Numbered from the stretch's first letter, positions 34,916 to 42,935 are shown. The stretch: 48,384 bases of DNA from Melioribacteraceae bacterium (GCA_023230485.1 JALNXG010000024.1:1-48384); one strand, 5' to 3'. Made by a program: numbers and translations. Notes: a model not told the origin generated them from the letters alone.

Positions 34916-36979
34916 ATTTAGAAACACTACCTTGTTAAAGAAGGATTGAGACTCATCTTTATAATCCCAGGACGGGAGATAAGATGTTGTAACATATTTA
35001 GAAACACTACCTTGTTAAAGAAGGATTGAGACACATGGCGTATTCTCCTCTTTGATTAACGTTTTGGTAGGTTAAACCTACCATTTATTATTTAGAAACA
35101 CTACCTTGTTAAAGAAGGATTGAGACCCTCCAATGCCGGCGGCGGCTGATGCAAGTATTACTACAGTTGTTGTTATTTAGAAACACTACCTTGTTAAAGA
35201 AGGATTGAGACTGGATTAATTAAAGGACGTTTGCCCTTCCAAAGCTCACAGTAATTTAGAAACACTACCTTGTTAAAGAAGGATTGAGACTTTTCAATAG
35301 CTTTTGTAACTACAACAAATAGTTCTTTACATTTAGAAACACTACCTTGTTAAAGAAGGATTGAGACGTCTTCTATCTGTACAGGAATCCAATTTATTGG
35401 ACTCACTTACCGATCCGTATTTAGAAACACTACCTTGTTAAAGAAGGATTGAGACAGTCGGTTGGTTACTATGTAATGAATTGCTAGTGCGATACCGCGC
35501 AACTATTTAGAAACACTACCTTGTTAAAGAAGGATTGAGACTTAACAACAACATCCAACATTTTTGACTCAAATGAGCCAAATTTAGAAACACTACCTTG
35601 TTAAAGAAGGATTGAGACGATGTGCATAATCCCTACTTTAGGGAAAAACCGCATTCCACGGATACGGTATTTAGAAACACTACCTTGTTAAAGAAGGATT
35701 GAGACGCTGAATCGCTTGAGTTCCGATTGTGCCGCCGATACCGGCATTTAGAAACACTACCTTGTTAAAGAAGGATTGAGACAATCAATTAAATTTTTTT
35801 TTCTATTTCTTCCTTTAAAATATTAAATTCTCGTATATTATTTAGAAACACTACCTTGTTAAAGAAGGATTGAGACACCATCATAATATTCGCCAGCAAG
35901 CATTTCTGCATGGTATTTAGAAACACTACCTTGTTAAAGAAGGATTGAGACTATTATTATTATGTGGGTTGTTTTTGTTATTTCAATAAATATTTAGAAA
36001 CACTACCTTGTTAAAGAAGGATTGAGACAGCATTTCTGCATGGTGGTCGCCTTCACAACCGGCTATTTAGAAACACTACCTTGTTAAAGAAGGATTGAGA
36101 CGAGTTCCTAACGTGCCGCCGACACCGGCAGCCGTAGATATTTAGAAACACTACCTTGTTAAAGAAGGATTGAGACCATTTTTTGTAATCCCGCAAAATT
36201 ACATCTGGGGCCATACATATTTAGAAACACTACCTTGTTAAAGAAGGATTGAGACGGGGCGCTAATATGATGCTCAATAATATATGGTACTATTTAGAAA
36301 CACTACCTTGTTAAAGAAGGATTGAGACTTGTCCAGTCCCTTAACTTGTGATCATCACAGCTGTCCAACAAATTTATTTAGAAACACTACCTTGTTAAAG
36401 AAGGATTGAGACGCTTTAGTGGATATCGCAATTAATTTCTGATTATTGATTTCGATTTCAATATTTAGAAACACTACCTTGTTAAAGAAGGATTGAGACT
36501 CCATTTCTTCACAGCTTCACTTAAATCTAGCGAAGCAAGAATTTAGAAACACTACCTTGTTAAAGAAGGATTGAGACGCTGCTATAGTTGCCTTTGATAT
36601 CTGCTTTGAAAGGCTCAAAATTTAGAAACACTACCTTGTTAAAGAAGGATTGAGACATTATTCCAGCTGTTACCCAGCCGGATGGGTTTGATGTTAGTTT
36701 ATCATTTAGAAACACTACCTTGTTAAAGAAGGATTGAGACGGGGATGTACTATTTAATGGTTTGTGTTGCTGTTAATTTCCGCATTTAGAAACACTACCT
36801 TGTTAAAGAAGGATTGAGACTGATTTTATCTCGAGCAATTCTCTGCTTTGCTAAACCCAGTTCAATTTAGAAACACCACCTTGTTAAAGAAGGATTGAGA
36901 CCTGCCCAAACTCAAGCAATATCTTCTCAAGCTTAGGAAGTGATTTAGAAACACCACCTTGTTAAAGAAGGATTGAGAC
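34916..36979 (+). CRISPR. CRISPR array: 26 repeats of 37 bases, 25 spacers
   Basis: The repeat begins ATTTAGAAAC and ends GGATTGAGAC. Repeats 1-24 are identical; repeats 25 (36865) and 26 (36943) carry T13 to C. Starts: 34916, 34996, 35090, 35175, 35254, 35331, 35419, 35505, 35582, 35669, 35746, 35840, 35915, 35992, 36065, 36140, 36219, 36292, 36376, 36463, 36541, 36620, 36704, 36784, 36865, 36943. Spacers are 36-57 bases, an unusually wide spread consistent with type III and RT-Cas1 acquisition. The last eight bases, ATTGAGAC, fit the type III crRNA 5' handle, so transcription is left to right. The leader is at the left; older, mutated repeats are at the right. No cas6 is present in the locus, so processing must use a Cas6 encoded elsewhere or another enzyme. 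Confidence 0.98.
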
Positions 36980-37539
36980 ATGAATTCCTCTGATAATGTT
37001 TGATAAGCGGAGATTCTGTATTTAGAAACACTACTTTTATTTCATCTTATTTTCGGAAAGATTTCAATTCCCACACTCTGTATAATTATAAAAAGTATTC
37101 ACTAAGGATTATTAGAAACGTATATACGTGCAATAATATTGATCGTGAAAGTAATTATATCTTAAGAAGTGATAAAATAAATTTTACCTAGAGATGATAT
37201 TACTAATGAAGAGGTTATTACTATTTAAAAGTACTAACAAGTTAAAGAAGGATTGAGACATGAATTCCTCTGATAATGTTTGATAAGCAGAGATTCTGTA
37301 TTTAGAAACACTACTTTTATTTCATCTTATTTTCGGAAAGATTTCAATTCCCACACTCTATATAATTATAAAAAGTATTCACTAAGGATTATTAGAAACG
37401 TATATACGTGCAATAATATTGATCGTAAAAGTAATTATATCTTAAGAAGTGATAAAATAAATTTTACCTAGAGATGATATTACTAAAGAAGAGGTTATTA
37501 CTATTTAGAAGTACTAACAAGTTAAAGAAGGATTGAGAA
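36980..37539 (+). repeat. Tandem pair of 280-base units with decayed CRISPR repeats (array trailer)
   Basis: Two head-to-tail copies, 36980-37259 and 37260-37539, differ at only about six positions. Each copy starts with a 40-base spacer-like stretch, then the first 15 bases of the repeat (37020-37034; 37300-37314), then about 188 bases of unrelated AT-rich DNA, then a full-length but diverged repeat (37223-37259; 37503-37539). The diverged repeat keeps GTTAAAGAAGGATTGAG but differs at positions 9, 10, 15, 17 and 18 in both copies, plus 6 in the first and the last base in the second. The unit therefore arose once, diverged, and was then duplicated recently, perhaps by recombination between repeats. 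No gene is supported in it. Confidence 0.9.
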
Positions 37540-37579
37540 AATAAAAAAAAGGAGGATTTATGTGGATATTTATTTGAGA

Positions 37580-37604
37580 ATTTAGATGTACCATCTTGTT
37601 GAAG
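37580..37604 (+). repeat. Further degenerate CRISPR-repeat fragment
   Basis: ATTTAGATGTACCATCTTG and the next six bases align with the first 25 bases of the array repeat at about 19 of 25 positions and then lose similarity. It lies 40 bases beyond the last decayed repeat, so it may be the oldest remnant of the array. The similarity is short and could be partly chance. Confidence 0.4.
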
Positions 37605-37655
37605 TTTGAAATAATTTTAGAAATTTGGAAACCATAATTTAATAGGAGAATAAAA

Positions 37656-38726
37656 ATGCCGGCTTCAAACCAAAAATCAGAAAAATCAAAAAAATCGCGT
37701 AAAGCAAATTATGCCGGCAACACGCGAGAGACTTACTATGATTTCGTAGGTATGGAAGCCACTAAACGTGTTGGTAAGTGCCCTCAAATTAAAGGAACTA
37801 TTCATGAAATAATTCTTCGTGACAAAATAAATCTTACCCCCAAAAATATGCTTAATGGCAAATCCTGCCGGTTAACTAAATCCACTAGATCCACCTCTTC
37901 TGATATGGTTATCATGAAAGGGAAAAAAATTACTAGTAGAATTCAAGCAAAAGATTTAACCAATTCATCTTCAATAAATGACCTTAATAGAAAAATTGCA
38001 TCAAAACAATATAATAACAGTAAAATTATGGTTACTGATGAAACAAAAGAGCTTCTTAAGAAAGCAAAATTTAAATCACGCAAAAGTATTTCGTCATCCG
38101 GAATCTCCTCTAAAACCACTACTCGAATAGCAGATAATCAAGGCGTGAAACTACCTAATAAATCAATCTTTAATAATAACCTCAAGGATATTTCTAATCA
38201 GGCAGTAAATGCCGCAGCCGTTTCTGTTGCAATAGAAGCCGGGGTAGCTGCAGCTCAAAACTTTAATGATCTAAAAGAGGGATATATTTCGGGACAAGAA
38301 TTTACGCTTAAGGTAGCAAAAACTGCAGCAATATCCTCTGTGAAAGCAGGAAGCAAAACTGTATCAGCTTTACTTATAAAAGAAGGTGGGAAAATGGTAG
38401 CAAAAAACATTGGGAAACAAGGTCTAAAAAAAGCTGCTGGTTCTAATGCTGCCACCGCTGTTGCTTTTGGCTTAGTAGAACAAGGGCTTGATACAATAAA
38501 GTTAGCTTCCGGTGAGATTGATGGCAGTACTTACGTTAAGAATACTATTGAAAACGTTGGGTCTACAGGTGGGGCAATAAGTGGTGCTATGTATGGAGCA
38601 GCCCTGGGGTCAGCAATTCCGATTGTGGGCACGGCTATTGGCGCAGCATTAGGTGGTATTATTGGTGGTATCGGCGGTGGCGGTATTGCAAACGGTTTTT
38701 GTAGTTTATTTGATTGGTGGGATTAA
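37656..38726 (+). CDS. Unknown protein: nuclease-like N-terminus, glycine-zipper membrane C-terminus
   Basis: A 356-residue protein, not recognised by name. The first ~110 residues are Lys/Ser-rich and contain HEIILRDKINL (Glu 51), SSDMVIMKGKK (Asp 83) and RIQAKDL (Gln 97, Lys 99). The spacing E...D-x13-Q-x-K resembles the core of PD-(D/E)XK-type nucleases with a QxK variant; this is pattern reading only. Residues about 185-345 are Ala/Gly-rich helices, ending with a striking glycine zipper (GGAISGAMYGAALGSAIP, then IGAALGGIIGGIGGGG) that should insert in a membrane, as in pore-forming toxins and some phage proteins. There is no signal peptide. GGAG 10 bases before the ATG supports the start. 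It is the first gene after the CRISPR array and of the module up to 42810, so an effector role is a reasonable guess. Confidence 0.65.
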   Translation: MPASNQKSEKSKKSRKANYAGNTRETYYDFVGMEATKRVGKCPQIKGTIHEIILRDKINLTPKNMLNGKSCRLTKSTRSTSSDMVIMKGKKITSRIQAKDLTNSSSINDLNRKIASKQYNNSKIMVTDETKELLKKAKFKSRKSISSSGISSKTTTRIADNQGVKLPNKSIFNNNLKDISNQAVNAAAVSVAIEAGVAAAQNFNDLKEGYISGQEFTLKVAKTAAISSVKAGSKTVSALLIKEGGKMVAKNIGKQGLKKAAGSNAATAVAFGLVEQGLDTIKLASGEIDGSTYVKNTIENVGSTGGAISGAMYGAALGSAIPIVGTAIGAALGGIIGGIGGGGIANGFCSLFDWWD

Positions 38727-38805
38727 TTATTCATTCTATAATTTTTCTCATTTGTTTTTCCCTCCCTTATTAATATATTTAAAACTAACAAATCAAGTGT
38801 TGCCC

Positions 38806-39234
38806 ATGGATTTTAATGTTGATAAACTAATTAAAAAGTTAGCCCCCAAGCCATCTTGTAATTTTGGCGATATTTTTTTTATGTCAAAAGAAATATTAAA
38901 ATTTGGAGATATGAACAAACCAAAACATTATTCCATTCAAACAGAGTCCATTGCAGCTTCATCTTACGGATGCTATTTTGTTCCTGTTACTTCTCGGAAA
39001 CATAGCCCAGCCGGATGTTTTATTTTTTCTCTTCAAAAAGATTCTACGCTTTCACATTGTCCCGATATTAAAAGCTATGCCTTATTCACACATACTATTT
39101 TTATCGATAATTCTAAAATTTTTAATCCTCACTACTCCGAGCTAAAGGGATATTTACATTCCGATTGTGTGCATCGATATAAAGAAACGGTAGCTAATTA
39201 TTATCAAGATAAAATTTTAGGGAGAAAGAATTAA
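38806..39234 (+). CDS. Small protein, possibly SH3-barrel/PemK-like
   Basis: A 142-residue protein. The segment FGDIFFMSKEILKFGDMNKPKHYSI followed by SYGCYFVPVTSRKHSPAG has the order of a MazF/PemK-type barrel (GDI strand, then a 'P-H' loop, then a V-P-V-T-S strand), but the similarity is weak. It has several Cys and His (GCYF, LSHCPD, SDCVHRY) that could bind a metal. The frame is open further upstream inside the previous gene; the ATG at 38806 is chosen because it clears the previous stop (38726) and begins the recognisable sequence, though it lacks a good ribosome-binding site. The stop is one base before the next gene's start, so it belongs to the same transcript. Confidence 0.5.
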   Translation: MDFNVDKLIKKLAPKPSCNFGDIFFMSKEILKFGDMNKPKHYSIQTESIAASSYGCYFVPVTSRKHSPAGCFIFSLQKDSTLSHCPDIKSYALFTHTIFIDNSKIFNPHYSELKGYLHSDCVHRYKETVANYYQDKILGRKN

Positions 39235-39235
39235 T

Positions 39236-40315
39236 ATGACTCTTCTTAATGCAATAGATAGTTTTATAAATGAAGGAGTCGCTCCCGATAAAATTATTTT
39301 TGATAAAATTAATACTCAAATAGAAATCCTTAAAAGGAGAAAAATTTACAAAAGTGGAGAAACTTACAAAAGTGGAAAAACTTACAAAAGTGGAAAGAAT
39401 CTTGATATTCGATTTGAAGATTTGAAATCTATTGCATACGAAAATTTACTTATCAAGAAGAATATTAAATTTCTTCTAAAATCTTTGGATGACGAAAAAG
39501 CATCCGTTGTATTATATTATTTAATTAATCAATATTACGATAAGCAGTATCTAGATGCTAATCCGGAACTGAATAGACTGAATAATGACTTAAAAGACAT
39601 ATTAAAAAGTCTTAATTTTGTTTTTTTATTAACCGGAAAAAGCAAGTTACTAAATAGAAAATTCATATCTCTAGCAAAAGATTTTAATGGAGAAGATTTT
39701 AATGATTATAAATTCGCTCCTTACCAAGCTCGAAATTCCCGCCTATCGGAGATATTCTTTGAAACAATTGATGTTCTTAAAATGCAAAAATCTATCTCTT
39801 ATGCTGAACTTTTAAAAATACTTAAAAATAATCTCAATATATCAGAAATTAGTGAAGTAAGATATGAATATGAACTAACTGATAATGATGATAATAATAA
39901 TGATAATTCTAAAGACATTGACAAGCAGAAATCGGAATCTTATAAAATTCCGGACTCTAATAATATTATAACGTCTGAAGAAAGCATTCATAAAGTTTTT
40001 AACTATTTTATAAAATTACTTTCTGAAAGAGAAAGTGTTTTTTTTGGGATCGATTTACTTAAACGGTTTAAATCTACTGACAATCTTCCCGATAGTATTG
40101 ATTTGGACGAAATAAAAGAACTGATAATGAAATATTATGGTATTAAAAAATCAGTGTATTATTCCGATATAAACTCTTCAAACGAGAAATTATTATTATC
40201 AGTAAATAAGTATTCTTTAGACGATAACCAAAAATTAAATTTAATCAGAGAATTAAGTAATTATTATTTGAATCGATTCGAGGAATTTTTAAAGGAAAGC
40301 AAAGATGGCAATTGA
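39236..40315 (+). CDS. Charged, mostly helical protein of unknown function (position of the CalpS-like regulator)
   Basis: A 359-residue Lys/Asp/Asn/Glu-rich protein with no signal peptide or membrane segment. Residues about 35-52 are three copies of YKSG[E/K]T from an 18-base repeat. There is a helical block (about 60-190), an acidic linker (TDNDDNNNDNSKD, about 222-236), and a second helical block (about 250-355) ending ELSNYYLNRFEEFLKES. I recognise no family. By position, directly before an anti-sigma/MazF-like protein and a Lon-type protease, it would be the regulator held by the inhibitor, the place of the sigma factor CalpS in CalpL-T-S, but at 359 aa it is too long for a simple ECF sigma factor and shows no sigma2/sigma4 motifs I can name. 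GGGAG lies 13 bases before the ATG; the next gene overlaps it by 11 bases. Confidence 0.6.
   Translation: MTLLNAIDSFINEGVAPDKIIFDKINTQIEILKRRKIYKSGETYKSGKTYKSGKNLDIRFEDLKSIAYENLLIKKNIKFLLKSLDDEKASVVLYYLINQYYDKQYLDANPELNRLNNDLKDILKSLNFVFLLTGKSKLLNRKFISLAKDFNGEDFNDYKFAPYQARNSRLSEIFFETIDVLKMQKSISYAELLKILKNNLNISEISEVRYEYELTDNDDNNNDNSKDIDKQKSESYKIPDSNNIITSEESIHKVFNYFIKLLSERESVFFGIDLLKRFKSTDNLPDSIDLDEIKELIMKYYGIKKSVYYSDINSSNEKLLLSVNKYSLDDNQKLNLIRELSNYYLNRFEEFLKESKDGN
39346..39399 (+). repeat. 18-base tandem repeat, three copies, inside the 39236 gene
   Basis: TACAAAAGTGGA recurs at 39347, 39365 and 39383, with nearly identical flanks, giving three 18-base units in frame (YKSGxT). Copy-number change by slippage would add or remove six residues without a frameshift. 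Confidence 0.85.
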
Positions 40316-41540
40316 ACATTTACACTCGCAATATCTTTCCGAAGATATATTAATTAGATACTTCAAAGGTGAGAGTTCCGATCAAGAAAAAAAGATTGTT
40401 GAAAATCTCCATTCCTTAGATATTAATTTGGATAATTATAATGAAATGGAAAAATTGATTAAGGAAGGTGAATTTGATTTCGATACAAACTCAGAAAATG
40501 ACTATAATAAATTCATAGAAAATTATAAAGCTATCCCTATTCCTTCTTCCAAGAAAATCCAAAAAATCACTCCATTGCCTCGTGCAGGACAAATCTGGAG
40601 CACTAAAAATATTGCTACACTACCGGATAAAGAAGTTGCATTTGCCGTCATGCCACGATATGTTTTTATAATTTCCGATCCTGAACCATTCGCTTTTTTT
40701 GATGATGAAGATTACGTTAATGAATTTCCCGACTGTTATTTAATTCAGGTCATTCCCATTTCTTTAGAAACTCTTTTTGCTTATGATAGCGACTATATTT
40801 TTCTTGAAGGCAATGAGTTATTAACTATCCCCTTTTCCATAGAAACCGATCTTAAATGTAATATGCTAGTAAGAAATTTAGAGGGATTTATTGGTGAGCC
40901 GAGCTTTGAACAAAAAGAAGCAATACTAAATGTTTTTCTTTATTCTAACAATTTACCTTACGACAAAGAAATTTTCAAACGTGCAAGTAAAGGAACGAGA
41001 TTTACCGGTCTATATGGCGACAAATACGATTTCAAAATTGTTGAACGAGACAGCTTAAATTATCTTATTAAACCGGTAGAAATGCTTTACGATTTCTTTA
41101 CTAAACAAAAAGAGACAGATAAGTTTGGCGATGAAGTTACCCCTTGGTTTGCTGGTAGGTCTGAATACAAATACGCTCTTGCTGCTAAAGATATGGATTT
41201 TAATGATCCATGTAAGCAGAATTCACTTGCTTCCGTTTTGTTATTCAAAAGTGATTCTTTTGAAATTGATTTGGTAGCTCTTGAATCTAAAAGAATTTAT
41301 TTGAGAATTATTCACACTTTAGATGATTACAAAAATCATAAAGCAGACATTTTCTTAAAGGAGTATAATTCAGATAATATTGTATGGGAAAAGAAGGCTT
41401 ATCAGTTTATATATGTAATCGATTATATTCCAATTGAAATTTTATTTAATAATCCGCATTTAGAGTTTACTTTTGTCCTTGATGATAAATTACTTTTTAC
41501 AGAAACAATAAAATTCAGGAATGCTGGGAATGATCAATAA
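40305..41540 (+). CDS. Anti-sigma-like N-terminus joined to MazF/PemK-like barrel (CalpT-like candidate)
   Basis: A 411-residue cytoplasmic protein. Residues 10-45 (YLSEDILIRYFKGESSDQEKKIVENLHS) have the pattern of the short helical N-terminus of FecR/zf-HC2 anti-sigma factors, without its zinc Cys/His. From about 88 to 215 is a MazF/PemK-type barrel: PRAGQIWSTK (GxIW strand), PRYVFIISDPE, YLIQVIPIS, then KCNMLVRNLEGFIGEPSFEQKEAIL, corresponding to the toxin's 'lxGxLs.eem..i' tail. The remainder (about 220-411) is beta-rich and unrecognised. In the known Calp system the protease CalpL cuts the MazF-like CalpT, releasing a fragment with the sigma factor. The order regulator-inhibitor-protease is the same here. 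Start at 40305 has AAAGGA upstream and overlaps the preceding gene; family call is by motif reading. Confidence 0.55.
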   Translation: MAIEHLHSQYLSEDILIRYFKGESSDQEKKIVENLHSLDINLDNYNEMEKLIKEGEFDFDTNSENDYNKFIENYKAIPIPSSKKIQKITPLPRAGQIWSTKNIATLPDKEVAFAVMPRYVFIISDPEPFAFFDDEDYVNEFPDCYLIQVIPISLETLFAYDSDYIFLEGNELLTIPFSIETDLKCNMLVRNLEGFIGEPSFEQKEAILNVFLYSNNLPYDKEIFKRASKGTRFTGLYGDKYDFKIVERDSLNYLIKPVEMLYDFFTKQKETDKFGDEVTPWFAGRSEYKYALAAKDMDFNDPCKQNSLASVLLFKSDSFEIDLVALESKRIYLRIIHTLDDYKNHKADIFLKEYNSDNIVWEKKAYQFIYVIDYIPIEILFNNPHLEFTFVLDDKLLFTETIKFRNAGNDQ

Positions 41541-42810
41541 ATTAGATACATTTATTCGTTTTGAGAATTATTCTGATGCGTTAGAACTGCTATCAGAACG
41601 TCATCATAACTCCTCTAATTTGGAAAAGAAAAAAGTGGAAGAAGCTGCAAGCTCACTTCTTAATAATGAATTTATCTCCTATAAATTAAGCAAACAAAAG
41701 TTTGATACTTATAAAAACTTGTTTGCTCCCACAGAGGATATAACTAAAAATATGAGATTAACTGGTAGAATTGGCGAAGCCGAATTTCCCTCTATCTCCA
41801 AGGATTATAGTTCGATACAAGCTGTGGTAATTGCTCAATCTGCAAAGAATATTGAAATTGATAAACATCTTGACTATGATGATAATGAAGAAATTTCCGA
41901 ATCTGAAATCAAGCTCTTTAATTTAATTGGAAATATTCAGAATAAGATCCAAGCATCATTAAAAAATACTACAATACTAAATTGGGGAATAACTCTTAAA
42001 CTTCGCAACAGATTATATTCTGGGAAACTATTAAATGAGAAATCAGAGGAATCCAAAATTGAAATTAAAGGAGGTTCATTCCACTTTGCTGCCGGTGCCG
42101 CTTTAGTATCATATATTTTTAAGAAACCAATTAATCCTGATTTTATTTTTACCGGTACTTTTAATACTAAAACGGGAGAAGCAGAACGTATAAATGATAT
42201 TGAAGAAAAAATAAAATTAATAAAAAGAGAACGACCCAATACCGTGAAGTTTTTTATTCCTTCTCTTAAGTGTTTTCCACAGCATGAAAGTGATATTATT
42301 TCACAAACTCCTTTTATTGATCCAGTAGAAAATATAGATGACCTAATTAAAAAGGTGTTCGGCAGTTCAATCGAAGAATTAGTGTTGGAGCTTGGTGAAA
42401 AAGAAAAATCTCTCGGTTATGCTAGGATATTTGCAAATCATATTGGAGATAGAGAGATCGATTTCTTTAAAGATTTTTCTATAATGAATTCTGAAAATAA
42501 AATAAGTTTAATACATAAAAAAAAGAGAATAACAATTTTGCATTTCGATAGAAATGATATAAATGATAGAGAAGCTTATCAATTATTTCCTTTAGATAGC
42601 ACAAAATTCTTATCCAATACGCCTGACTTTATTATTTTTAATGGAATTATACCAAATCACTATTTTGCTTATATAGCTACTATGTCTGAACTTCGAAATT
42701 TTACTGGAATTTGTGGGATTAGACTTGGTTCAGATGGACCGGTTTTTATTTGCTTAGACCAAAAAGGAAGCAGCGGGCTGCTCGGTTATAAATGTGTCTT
42801 CCCTGAATAG
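41530..42810 (+). CDS. Lon-type (S16) protease with C-terminal Csx3-like domain (CalpL-like candidate)
   Basis: A 426-residue protein. Residues ~120-275 form a Lon proteolytic domain: KGGSFHFAAGAALVSYIFKK (Ser 183 at the place of the Lon nucleophile), DFIFTGTFNTKTGEAERINDIEEKIKL (Lys 227), and FFIPS. The Ser-Lys distance (44) is almost the 43 of E. coli Lon (S679/K722). There is no AAA+ domain, so it must be switched on otherwise. Residues ~333-410 (TILHFDRND, DFIIFNGIIPNHYFAYIA, FTGICGIRLGSDGPVFICLD) resemble the Csx3 fold, with its 'T-L-x-H-F', 'VxISGxxP' and 'xRLGxxVVV' strands; Csx3/Crn3 binds cyclic tetra-adenylate. The acidic residue normally before RLG appears replaced, so binding without cleavage is possible. 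The ATG at 41530 is preferred over 41521 because AGGA at 41517 then has correct spacing. It ends a five-gene run. Confidence 0.65.
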   Translation: MINKLDTFIRFENYSDALELLSERHHNSSNLEKKKVEEAASSLLNNEFISYKLSKQKFDTYKNLFAPTEDITKNMRLTGRIGEAEFPSISKDYSSIQAVVIAQSAKNIEIDKHLDYDDNEEISESEIKLFNLIGNIQNKIQASLKNTTILNWGITLKLRNRLYSGKLLNEKSEESKIEIKGGSFHFAAGAALVSYIFKKPINPDFIFTGTFNTKTGEAERINDIEEKIKLIKRERPNTVKFFIPSLKCFPQHESDIISQTPFIDPVENIDDLIKKVFGSSIEELVLELGEKEKSLGYARIFANHIGDREIDFFKDFSIMNSENKISLIHKKKRITILHFDRNDINDREAYQLFPLDSTKFLSNTPDFIIFNGIIPNHYFAYIATMSELRNFTGICGIRLGSDGPVFICLDQKGSSGLLGYKCVFPE

Positions 42811-42935
42811 ATATAAATAAATAATGCCGATAAAAAGTGGGCATGTGTGGAGAATGCTTCTGAATCAATCGCTATTTTTAAAACAAAATCCCCGCCGGAG
42901 TATTCGCAACAGAGATTCTTTTTAATTACTTTTTA

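Noticed and set aside
34953..36942. General antisense-coding bias of all spacers
   Set aside because: Nearly all spacers have an open antisense frame, but so do many in the sense direction; for 40-base pieces this is expected by chance, so only the spacers with extra signals are reported.
37000..37471. Two similar 63-codon open frames in the 280-base duplication
   Set aside because: They have no ribosome-binding site, run through the half repeat, and their identity is explained by the DNA duplication; the differences between copies are mostly amino-acid changing.
42824..42925. 33-residue + strand ORF after the Lon-type gene
   Set aside because: No ribosome-binding site, no recognisable features and no context support.
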